A stretch of DNA of 64,000 bases, taken from contig JAPDRN010000117.1 in the NCBI GenBank assembly GCA_030247855.1, positions 1 through 64,000 on the forward strand. The letters are read 5' to 3'. Positions 55,524 to 64,000 of this stretch are shown piece after piece; position 1 is the stretch's first letter, and each line of letters opens with the position of its first letter. The notes beneath the pieces were generated by a model. The model did no database searches, was not told the origin of the DNA, and saw only the letters and a list, made by a program, of their open reading frames with translations. A program made the position numbers and the translations under genes. The DNA is from Knufia peltigerae (lineage: Eukaryota > Ascomycota > Eurotiomycetes > Chaetothyriales > Trichomeriaceae).

Positions 55524-56439
55524 ATGGCCGACAATACGAATGTCAAACCAAAGATAACATTGTACGTGGACGTTGTCAGTCCATTTGCCTACCTTGGTTA
55601 TTATATGCTCAGAGTAAGTAAATTTTTTGCTTTTTTTTCTTTCTTTTTTCCCCCTTTATTCCTTCTGGTGCGTCGTCGCATACTGCATACATGACCGAGT
55701 CATCGTGTCTTGTTACTCGCCATACGTATGCCCATCCAGTCTCCAAACAACCTTGGAAAAACTTGACCCTTTCTGAATTCTGACCGATTTCTTCCTTCTT
55801 TGTTGTCATCAGAACCATCCGACCTTTTCCCCGTCTCGGGTGGAAATAACCTACACCCCCATCTTCCTGGGTGGGTTGATGAAACAATGTAACAACACCA
55901 CCCCCATCAGTATCGCCAACAAAGGGGTCTACATCGACAAGGAGAGACGCCGGTGGACCAGACAGTTCAACATACCGATGAGGACGGAATTCCCCCCGGG
56001 GTTTCCAATGTCCACGCCTACCCTGAACGTTCAAAGATTTTTGACCGCGTTGAACTTGACGAGTCCCAAACATTTGGTGACCGCTTTGGACGTCTTGTAT
56101 GGTACTTTTTGGGCGCCACCCGACACCGACGCGACAGGAACAAAAGTTTGGGAGACTCAAGTCTTTGCCGGCCTCCTGAAAAAAGTCATACCTTCGGAAA
56201 TCGTCGACGATTGTTTGAACAAAATGTCCACCAAACAAGTCAAGACGGAATTGTCCTCTCGCACACAACAAGCTTACGAGGATGGTGCTTTTGGGTTGCC
56301 TTGGTTCCAGTGCGAGACCGTCGACGGACAAAAGGAAGGGTTCTGGGGGTTCGATCACATGGGTCAGGTCGTCAGGTTTTTGGGTTTGAATGAGACCATA
56401 CAGGATGGGACGACGGGGGAGTTGAAACCTTTGTTGTAG
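55524..56439 (+). CDS. Kappa-class glutathione S-transferase (DsbA-like fold)
   Basis: Two exons, 55524-55613 and 55813-56439, give 238 aa; the intron, at 199 nt, is longer than usual here. The N terminus KITLYVDVVSPFAYLGYYML carries the S-P-F-x-Y-x-G motif of kappa GSTs and 2-hydroxychromene-2-carboxylate isomerases, with Ser in place of the redox Cys. Also present are VEITYTPIFLGGLMKQC, NKGVYIDKERRRWTRQFNIP, a helical insert, and QAYEDGAFGLPWFQCETVDGQKEGFWGFDHMGQVVRFLGL, where GAFGLPWF is the cis-proline glutathione contact. It likely conjugates or isomerises small electrophiles. The C terminus is LKPLL, without a clear SKL peroxisome signal. It is followed by an SDR in the same direction and a regulator, suggesting a small detoxification group. 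Confidence 0.92.
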
Positions 56440-56940
56440 AAGCACCATCGTGAGCATGAGAATGAAAACCATACGAGTATGATTGTACGTATACCGTCTC
56501 TCATACAACAAACATACAGCAAAGTAGAGGTCTACCCAGATATGTATATACGACTTTTCCCCTTTCCAATAGTTCACATTTTTCTAATTCAGTACATACT
56601 AAAGTCGTTTGACAAGGGTAGTTTTTGATCCGGCTGGTGTTTTGACATTTTCAAAGATGGATAACGAACAGATAGACGTTTTGACTTGAGATAATCGGCC
56701 AAATGTGCCGAATTGCTTGTAAACCCATAGTCGCGAAAGGATGGCGGTCGAAAGACATCTTTCGGCCAAATTGTCATCCACGAATGCTCCGTACTGAGCT
56801 TGGGTATGTATATATATACACACACACACACATGCAGATATGTTTATAAATTCTTCGAGGTTTGAGCATCTCAGGAATTAAACACCCTTCAAGACCATTA
56901 CAAGTTCTATCATAAAAAGTCACGAAATACAAACCCCAGC
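56440..56940. other. Spacer GST / SDR
   Basis: 501 bp with CTCCGTA at 56787-56793 and the TA/CA microsatellite at 56807-56832. No gene seen. Confidence 0.5.
56807..56832. repeat. TA/CA compound microsatellite
   Basis: A TATATATA run continues into (AC)7 ending at 56832, about 110 bp upstream of the SDR start. Confidence 0.9.
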
Positions 56941-57786
56941 ATGTCTACGACCCAAAAAACAATCGCCTTGATTTCGGGAGCAAACACTGGCGTAAGTAGT
57001 CTCAAGTACCGCCTGCTCGTGAGATTGATTGATCGATCTGACTGACCCACTTTTGCCCTCTTCAAAAAACAGATTGGTGAAGCGACCGCCAGGATCCTGG
57101 CTCGAGACCATGGTTTCCACGTCCTCGTCGGTTCTCGGAATCTGGAGGCGGGAGAAAAAGTGGCCAAATCCATCACCTCCCAAGGACACTCTGCCGAGGC
57201 CGTCCAACTGGACGTCACTTCCGACGCATCCATCGCCGCCGCGGTCGACAAGATCGAAAAGGATTTTGGTCTCCTCGACGTCCTCGTCAACAACGCGGGT
57301 ATCTTGATCGACTACGTGCCCGGGGTCAACGAGTCGACCAAGGGCCTCACGACGAGAGAAATCTTCACCCGGACCGTGTCGGTCAACGTCGTCGGCACGG
57401 CCTGTCTGACCGACGCGTGCGTGCCACTGTTGCGAAAAGCGGCGGCGGCCCGACACCACCCGCGTGTCGTCTTCGTCTCTTCCATCATGGGGTCCATCCA
57501 GGAGGCCGGCGTCAAGACCAACCCCTGGTACCCGCTCGACTACAAGGCCTACGACACCAGCAAGGCCGGGGTCGACATGCTGGCCGTCCAGTACTCCAGG
57601 ATCTTGGAGGACGTCGGGGCCTCGGTCAACGCCGTGTGTCCGGGTCTGGTCCGTTCCGCCCTGACCAGGTACACCATGGGGGAAACCCCCGAGGTGGGGG
57701 CCAGGAGGATCGTCGAGTTGGCCACCGCCGAGGAAGGGGGACCGACGGGTACTTTCACCAACATCCACGGTCCCATTGCATGGTAG
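56941..57786 (+). CDS. Short-chain dehydrogenase/reductase, carbonyl-reductase-like
   Basis: Two exons, 56941-56991 and 57073-57786, give 254 aa. The first intron falls inside the cofactor motif SGANTG|IGEATARILA (residues 12-25), which is split exactly at the exon border. Other SDR marks are GSRN (NADPH-preferring Arg after beta-2), LDVTSD, LLDVLVNNAGI, SVNVVGTACLTDACVPLL, VFVSSIMGS (catalytic Ser) and YDTSKAGVDMLAVQYSR (catalytic Tyr-x3-Lys), then VNAVCPGLVRSALT. It is a cytosolic NADPH-dependent oxidoreductase of the carbonyl reductase type; the substrate is unknown. The stop is 118 bp from the convergent regulator's stop, and the coding sequence is C/G-ending like its GST neighbour. Confidence 0.93.
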
Positions 57787-57904
57787 AAATGCTTTGTTTT
57801 TTGCTTTTTCTTTCAGAAAGAAAAAATTGGTGAAATCTAGGCGACGGCGCGGTCGATCAAAGGTCGTTGAGGTTTGGAAATTTTCAGGGTCGTATCATCG
57901 GTTG

Positions 57905-59773
57905 TCATACCATACTTCCAATCAGATTCACCAATGATCCGGCATTGTCGATTCCTGCGTTCCAGCAGTCCAGTTTTCTCGCACTTACAGAATCGTCGCG
58001 GGCCGAATGTTGCGTGTCGACGAGATCACCGACCGTGACTAGTCCGTCCATTTGAAGCATTCGACTGGCGGCGTATTCCGTCTCCCACGTTGTTTGGGAG
58101 GTTGCTTCCCACACTGGTTTTGGTCCGGGGAGTGCCATGCTTCTTGTACTCCCTGAAGAGTCGCAGACACCACCAGTTTTCACACAGGCGGCACATCCAA
58201 TGAGTAGCCACAGGATCGTCATTCTGAAAACGACACCGTGATCAGCAAGAAAACTGACTTGCCTCGTGTCTCACACAAAACATACCGTCTCCGGGATTCT
58301 GCAAAGATCCAATCTTCCCAACATAGACTTGGGTTCGTCAATTCACTTTCACTCCCGTGTCCACCAAACATGCCTTTGAAGGTGACGCAAAAATTCTAGA
58401 AACAAGGTTAGCCACCACTCTTGTGTATGTGTGCGGGAAAGAAAAGGTGACCTACAAATAGTATGTGTGTGATTTCTTGACCGTACCCGGCATTGATCGG
58501 TGAGTGATCCACGATACACATGATTAAATATACCATGCAAGCTTGTTGTGCCGCGAGATTGTCGAATGGAGACATCCGAGGCATCTTAAAAGCTACCAGT
58601 CAGTTCGTCCGGTCTATACTTTTTGTCTCTGAGGGCCAGGTACTACCACACACCTCATTTGCAAGACGATTACATTCCGCCCCGATGGTCCGCCAGAGAA
58701 AAGGTTTTGTGTCTGGCGTGCTGGAAGCCAACATCTGTGCGATACCCATGCAAGTTGATATAGCATCAGGTAGATCCGATGGTGGTGTTGATTTTGTCGC
58801 CAGGACATTGGAGTGAGGGTGAATAAACCAAGGGAGTGTCTCTCTCCGACGCATCATGACAGGAAACGCGCGCAACGCTTGGATGACGAGGTCGGCACTC
58901 CGGTGAGCTTCTGGTCGCGCGTGACCAGAAACGGTCCTCGCCAGAGGAGTGTCGGTGTCGACGGCAAACGAAAGGCCTCGTTGTGTCCATGTGCACCAGC
59001 CAGATGCTTGCTCCACAGGGACGATCCCGCCTTTCGCCGCCGTAGGCGCGGTTTTCGAGCAACCGGGATGGTCCCATATCAAGTCGTCGAAGAGTGATGA
59101 GCCGTCAAAGGTACTGAATGCGTCTTGAAACAAGTATGGCTCTGAGTTGACTAATTGGACAAAACCGTCGCTGTTGTCGACGTTGGCTGTAGTCGTCCAG
59201 GGCTCGAGGCCGGTCGTGCTGTGCTCAGAGTCGGTCGGTTCGGTGTACATGGTCGGATCACTGCCCGACATTGTTCCGCCGACACTTGGTGACGTCGTGA
59301 GGCTGTGGACTTTGGGTTGATCTATACGTTCGTCCACGGGCGACGACGACCTTGGGTTGGGCGTTGATGCTGCTTCATCATAAACGCAAGGCACACCTCT
59401 TTTCGTACATCTCAGACACGGTTTCTCGAAGCTACATTTGACCTTTGAAGTGTTGCAAGCCCTGCAAGATCGCGGTCGGCTTGACGTACGACTTCCACAA
59501 TAGCGGCGATGTCGATTTCGTGAGGACTCTATAGGACGTTATTAGACGATGGGAAATTTTCCTCACAAATACAAGCAACACCGTACCTTTGATGAATGGT
59601 TTATCGCAGAGTGGGCAGAAATGTAGTGTAGACGGTCTAGATGATAGGGTAGGGCTCTTGCCTGGTTCGCAGGACCTCGTCCATAGATTCATATCCCATA
59701 CCTCTGTCAAATGACAGAATACACGTCCTATTCCAGAAGAAGATTGAGAATTGATTGAATAGGATGAAGACAT
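57905..59773 (-). CDS. Transcription factor with C2HC finger plus Zn2Cys6 cluster
   Basis: Five exons, 59773-59587, 59528-58654, 58584-58456, 58395-58286 and 58223-57905, give 539 aa; phases agree at all four introns. An N-terminal zinc finger, Cys53, Cys56, His69 and Cys73 (FCPLCDKPF...RNRHRRYC), is split by the first intron. It is directly followed by a complete Zn2Cys6 cluster, Cys84, 87, 94, 100, 103 and 110 (CRACNTSKVKC...CLRCTKRGVPC). The Ser/Thr-rich middle (SPVDERID...TEPTDSEHSTTG) leads to a helical regulatory domain. The end reads LCWEDWIFAESRRRMTILWLLIGC and PVWEATSQTTWETEYAASRML, as in fungal regulators of this dual-finger type. Targets are unknown; adjacency suggests the SDR and GST genes. 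The start at 59773 is the first in-frame ATG. Confidence 0.87.
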
Positions 59774-60147
59774 CGACGGTGGTGAGATGGATGGATGACT
59801 AATTACTCTGCAAACCTCGGGCAATTTGGCCGAATTTTGCTTATGTAAGTCGACTGTTTAAACAGAGAGAGGCAAGGCAGAGAGGCACATCACTTTGCAT
59901 TTCGCAGATCCTCTATCTTTGACTGGGTCTCACTTATGACTGCTATGGAAAACAATACATCACTTGCATGGTCTATTCTGTGAGTTCAACCGCAGGTCTA
60001 ACAAGATTCAGTCATTGCAGGAACCTCTAACCTCCTGTAGTCACGCACGATGGCTTTGCAGTCATTCAATCTCGTGTACTCTAGACTATGCTTCTAGTAA
60101 TGGTCATGATCTCGTACCGTAGCCATGGTAATATTCAGACAAGTCCA
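59774..60147. other. Promoter of the dual-finger regulator
   Basis: 374 bp, also the 3' flank of the CobW-type gene. No specific element seen. Confidence 0.45.
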
Positions 60148-61394
60148 TCAGGTAATTTTCTCAATCTTCAACACCCCATTCTCCTCCTTTCCATCCTCTC
60201 CCTCAAGAGCAATAAAGTCTCCCTTTTCTAGTCTTCGGATCCATCTAGTAGACTCCCCTCTGGCTAGTATGAATGTTAGTCTTGCGCTTGCTGATTCCAT
60301 CGCCTTGAAAGCCGTCCCGGGCAAAGGTGTGTACGTCCAGCGTCCAAAGGCCCAATTCAACACATAAAGGCTTTGGCCTTCCGAGTCAACCGAGATCCCT
60401 GGTTTACTCTCGCCGGTCGAATCGGGAGGGGGTTTGGACGACAAGACAAGGCCTTTGATCCGATAGACTTCGTCCTTTGGTGCCGACAATAGTAGATCCT
60501 CAAAAGACTCCAGCACCACTCCTTGAGGCGGCTTGGAGGTGTCCTGATTACGCAGCACAACGCTGAGCACCTCGACCTCTTCTTGATGATGGCCGTGCGA
60601 ATGTCCATGACCGTCGGTATGGTCATGTTCGGACTCCTCATTGAACTCGATGGCCCCTCGTAGTCCCTGTGCACGAACCATGGCGCCGTCGATACCCATG
60701 ATCAGTTCGACGTCGACCCATCCCTTGTCACTTTTCACCCACGCAACTTGGACGTCGAGATCGCCCACACGGTCGAGGGCTTCGTCAAACCTCCGTTCGT
60801 CCACATGCTCCCACTTGTTGAATACTATCAAGTCGGTGAATTTGGCTTGCATTTTGGCCGTGTAGCTGGTGTCATCGTAGCCCTTCCAATTCTCGACATC
60901 AATCACACTGATGACCCCGTCCAAGGAGAACGTTCCGGGGTTCTCTCGTGCCACCCTGTTGACCTCCATTGCCAGAGTCGCGGGAAACGCCGAGCCAGAA
61001 GTTTCGATGATGATCCTGCTCGGGTTCACCGTGTCTCGAAGTTGAAACAGTGCGTCGCTGAGTTGGCCAACGAGGTTGCAACAGATGCAACCGTTGAGAA
61101 GTTCTTTGACACCTGATATGGAGGCCGAGCCTGCAAGTTGTGAGTCGACAGCAACATCTCCAAATTCGTTCTTGAGGAGGGCGAGCTAAACAGTCTGCAT
61201 CAGTAACTCGCATCCAGGCAAGCTCGGATCGGTCTGCCAGAGTAGCCAAATATCTGTGCATTTCGTGAGGTCGACAAAGGAATATCCTTGCTTACCCTGT
61301 AGTTTTTGGGCAACTGTGGAATTAAATTCAAGATTAACGTCGTCTTCCCTGCTCCCAAGAAGCCAGTTATGATAGTGACTGGAGTCGGAGCCAT
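60148..61394 (-). CDS. CobW/G3E-family GTPase, putative metal chaperone
   Basis: Two exons, 61394-61296 and 61185-60148, give 378 aa. Walker A is TGFLGAGKTT (10-19) in the first exon; the intron then joins PKNYR to LALLKNEFGDVAVDSQL. The metal-binding motif GCICCNL (Cys66, 68, 69) is intact. SRIIIETSGSAFPATLA and SLDGVISVIDVENW follow. The guanine-specificity motif reads VFNKWEHVDE, where most members have NKxD. A His-rich segment, EHDHTDGHGHSHGHHQ, precedes the CobW C-terminal domain (VEVLSVVLR, VYRIKGLVL, LNWAFGRWTYTPL). The family moves Zn, Co or Ni into client enzymes using GTP; Cys and His features suggest zinc handling. It is cytosolic and transcribed in the same direction as the neighbouring ODC gene. 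Confidence 0.9.
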
Positions 61395-62064
61395 TGCTCG
61401 TAAGCCCCGAGTTTGTCGTCTGTCCTGTAATTGTTGCTAGAGACGAGAATTTGTTGGGGATTCTCAAGGTACCTAGTATGGCTGATAAGAATAGGAAATG
61501 TCTGGTCTAGTACAACAAGCGAGAAAATAGAATATTTGCTTCCTTGGTATATGTGGTCTAAATTCGCTGAAATTCGTTGTTGAAGTAAGGAATGAATTCT
61601 TGCGCGAGGCTTTGATGCCGAATAAATTACAATCAAATTCTGGTGACGTCGGCACATAAAACGTTCCCCAAAGCATGGGAAGGCCGACACGTGATAAATG
61701 GAAGTTGTTGTCAACCACTACTCTTCCTGTCGTTTGATTTGATGAGGCAATGAGGAAAGCTACAGGATTTATCTTCTAATAGAAGGCAAGGCAATACGTT
61801 ACGGTGCACCAGAACACGAACTCTAGACACAGATGCGGTGGTGGCTGATGAAACAATAAGGGGACGGAAAGTCTGTATGAATTGAATCATCCCTGCGACA
61901 GGGAGAATATTGGCTTCTGAAAATATTTGTGTATAAGATGTACAAAAGAGTGTGTGATAACAGCAAAGAAATGTCCTGGAACGCACAGGTGACCGAAGCG
62001 AGCCATTCAACGGAAACCCCATATCGCGTCCCTTCCAGCCCCATTTGAGTCAATCCGCCTGGTC
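61395..62064. other. Spacer ODC / CobW
   Basis: 670 bp; 3' flank of ODC and promoter of the CobW-type gene. Minus-strand open frames at about 61470-61720 have no domain. No gene called. Confidence 0.45.
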
Positions 62065-63434
62065 TCAATATCCAAGCAAGGCGGACGCCCCAGGCTCGCT
62101 AGAGATGTAGATGACTTCGTGGTCATCATTGTAACCGTTGAATTTGGTAGCCGAGCATTTGGTGTACGCCCCCATGTTCTCGAAGAACAACCAGTCGCCA
62201 ATATTGATAACCCCGGGCAGGAAGTAACGGTCGGCAATGATATCAATACCATCGCAGGTAGGTCCCCAGATGGAGTACTCGACCAGTCTCTCCTTGTTTT
62301 CTGGCGCAGAGAGGATTTGTGGCACTGGGTGTTGATGGTCGAAAATGATGTTTGAGAAGTTGCCGTAAACACCATCGTTCAAGTAGAGCATGTATGCCTT
62401 TTCTCCCTCTTCCTCACTGATCACTTCGCGACGGGCAATGACATTGGCGGCCAACGTGAAGGCGTTGGACGTGTAGTAACGACCAGGCTCTCCAATGACA
62501 CGCACGTGAGGTGGGAAATGTTCCTCGATAGCTTCATTTAAATTTCCAGCAAACATCTCAAATGTTTCATCAACGAAACCTCCGCCAACATCAAGCATCT
62601 TCAGATCATATCCGAGCTCAGCTGCTTCGTCAAAGACATATCGAGCATCTTTGACCGCCTGTCCAAATGAATTTGGATCGCTGGCTCCAGATCCAACGTG
62701 GAAGCTGACTCCGACAATGTTCAATCCGAGCTCCTTTGCCAGAGCGAGCAACTCTTTCGCGTCAAGCAGACTCGCACCGTACTTGGCACTAAGGCGGCAC
62801 AAACTGGTTGAATCGTCGGTCAAGATTCGAAGAACCAATTCAGCATCGGGGTAACATTCCTTGATCTTTCGGAGTTCATCGGTGTTGTCAAAGGTCATCT
62901 GAGTAACTCCGACCTTGCGAGCGTGACGAAGGTATGATTTTGTTTTGCAAGGCTGGGCATAGATGATACGGTTTGGAGCTACGCCAAGACTGAGCACCAT
63001 ATCGATTTCAGCCCTAGATGCACAATCGAAGCCTGTGCCCAATTTCGCCAAAAGGCGAAGCACTTCCCGGTCTGGGTTGCATTTGACCGCTGTTTGAGAT
63101 CAGCACTGGAAACACAGATCGAGCAAGGTGGATTGGACTAACCGTAAAAGGGCTTGACACGGCCTAGATTGAGCTTCCAACGAAGATGCTGGCGGTAAAC
63201 TTCACCTAGATCCGCCACGTAAAACGCATCTTCTTCGCCGGGCTCGCAAGTATCAACATTGACACGGTCAATGTGTTCTTGAAGAACTTTCCTAATCAAA
63301 GCCTTAGAGGCAAAGCCAGTCACATCGGATTCAACGCCATGATTGTTGTTGGTGTCGAGATAGTCGACTTTATTGTCATTCAAAATAGTGGTTTCTTGGT
63401 GGTCAATGGCAATCGCAGAAGGTGCCATAACCAT
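62065..63434 (-). CDS. SPE1: Ornithine decarboxylase
   Basis: Two exons, 63434-63143 and 63089-62065, give 438 aa. The enzyme converts ornithine to putrescine, the first step of polyamine synthesis, and depends on PLP. The PLP lysine is Lys100 in RVKPFYAVKCNPD, with the intron placed just before AVK. Further marks are GFDCASRAEIDMVLSLGV, NIVGVSFHVGSGASD, LDVGGGF, VIGEPGRYYTSNAFTLAANV, YLNDGVYGNFSNIIFDH and the substrate-site WGPTCDGID with its conserved Cys. Two in-frame ATGs (63434 and 63428) are possible starts. The over 500-bp upstream region has no ATG on the coding strand, which suggests a long leader. ODC is usually controlled by polyamines through translation and antizyme. Confidence 0.96.
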
Positions 63435-64000
63435 GCACAATCAACGTTAGGGGGGCTTTCTGGATTCTGCTCCTCTGGGGATCTGGCTTTGCCTCACTGA
63501 CTCTCCCTCACGAGGAGGAAGAACCTCGAGTGGCGACCTATGCGGCAGCTGAACGGGAGGTGATTGTTGCAGGGGGCTTTCAGACTGAAAAGCAGAAAGC
63601 GGAATTGAAGTTTGGCAGCTCAGCAGGTGGTGGACGAGTGTTAAGAATATGTCGGTGTTTGCAGGATGATGCAGTTTGAAAGCGAAGCGCGAACGATGTC
63701 GACGCCGTGGTATAGGGTGCCCTTGGAATGCCAAAGGCGAGTGATTGAGCTGTAGTAGAAAAAGCTGTGCCTCGATCAGACACGACTAATGTTGCTGTTC
63801 GAACAAGGTAGAATTGTTGAGGCGTAAAGGTGTTGAAGAGAAGTGGTTGCTGTGCTGTTCGATAAGGATTTTTTTATTTTGATTGACGACAGTTTAGTGG
63901 GGGGCAAAGGCTCGGGAGGGCAAATGGAGGCCCCAGCAAAAATTCCAAGCCTCAGTGAATCATCGTGCGATCTAAGATGTCAGTGTGAATCAGCGCTAAT
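63435..64000 (-). promoter_or_regulatory. ATG-free upstream region of ornithine decarboxylase
   Basis: Reading the coding (minus) strand, no ATG occurs between the start codon and 63963, more than 520 nt, where about eight would be expected by chance. This fits a long 5' leader under selection against upstream starts. The proximal 130 nt are CT-rich on the coding strand. Confidence 0.6.

Noticed and set aside
56920..57768. 282-codon antisense frame opposite the SDR gene
   Set aside because: Shadow of the C-ending sense codons; the sense strand has the full SDR motif set.
1..64000. Frequent TAGGTAC/GTACCTA words in intergenic DNA (10801, 15015, 19250, 20558, 26714, 61469)
   Set aside because: The number seen is about what chance gives for a 7-mer on two strands in 64 kb, unlike TACGGAGTA.

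Overview
The window looks like nuclear DNA of a filamentous ascomycete (Pezizomycotina). Genes are monocistronic, lie on both strands and carry short introns (mostly 45-100 bp) with GTRNGT-type donors, CTNAC-like branch sites and YAG acceptors. The families are typical of these fungi: Zn2Cys6 regulators, MFS and YAT transporters, JIP5, ATG10, DPH2, SWP1, PRE4, a FAP1-like NF-X1 protein and ornithine decarboxylase. The order cannot be fixed from sequence alone; a Eurotiomycetes-like genome is a guess. I see no rRNA, tRNA, CRISPR, prokaryotic operon or intact transposon. Coordinates of spliced genes below are whole CDS spans, with exon boundaries in the evidence; all splice sites were inferred by eye from frame continuity and consensus.

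Layout. 0-24 kb is gene-poor: a SAM/PH polarity-type protein (-), a 743-aa Zn2Cys6 regulator of the ACR-2 kind (+), an ACS-type MFS carrier (+), two low-confidence small genes, an anchored alpha/beta hydrolase (-) and JIP5 (-), separated by 1-5 kb of non-coding sequence. 24-37 kb is metabolic: an MFS carrier (+) facing maleylacetate reductase (-); a four-TM unknown (-) head-to-head with DPH2 (+); DPH2 tail-to-tail with an MmgE/PrpD protein (-); that protein head-to-head with a ComA-type phosphosulfolactate synthase homologue (+); then a secreted, probably GPI-anchored phospholipase B (+). 38-54 kb is mostly housekeeping: a DHA1-like MFS (+), SWP1 (-), a YAT amino-acid permease (+), a U1A/U2B''-type RRM protein (+), ATG10 (-), a UPF0303/HbpS-like protein (+), proteasome beta-7 (+), a FAP1-like protein (+) and a Gln/Gly-rich small protein (+). 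55-64 kb holds a kappa-class GST (+), an SDR (+) and, tail-to-tail, a regulator with both a C2HC finger and a Zn2Cys6 cluster (-); then a CobW-type GTPase (-) and ornithine decarboxylase (-).

How the genes may work together. Most housekeeping genes are unrelated neighbours. The plausible functional groups are GST-kappa/SDR/dual-finger regulator (a possible detoxification or small-molecule unit) and the divergent PrpD/ComA pair. The most unusual non-coding signals are a strongly recurrent intergenic nonamer TACGGAGTA, an over 500-bp ATG-free leader upstream of ornithine decarboxylase, and several hairpins or inverted repeats in the gene-poor first 13 kb.
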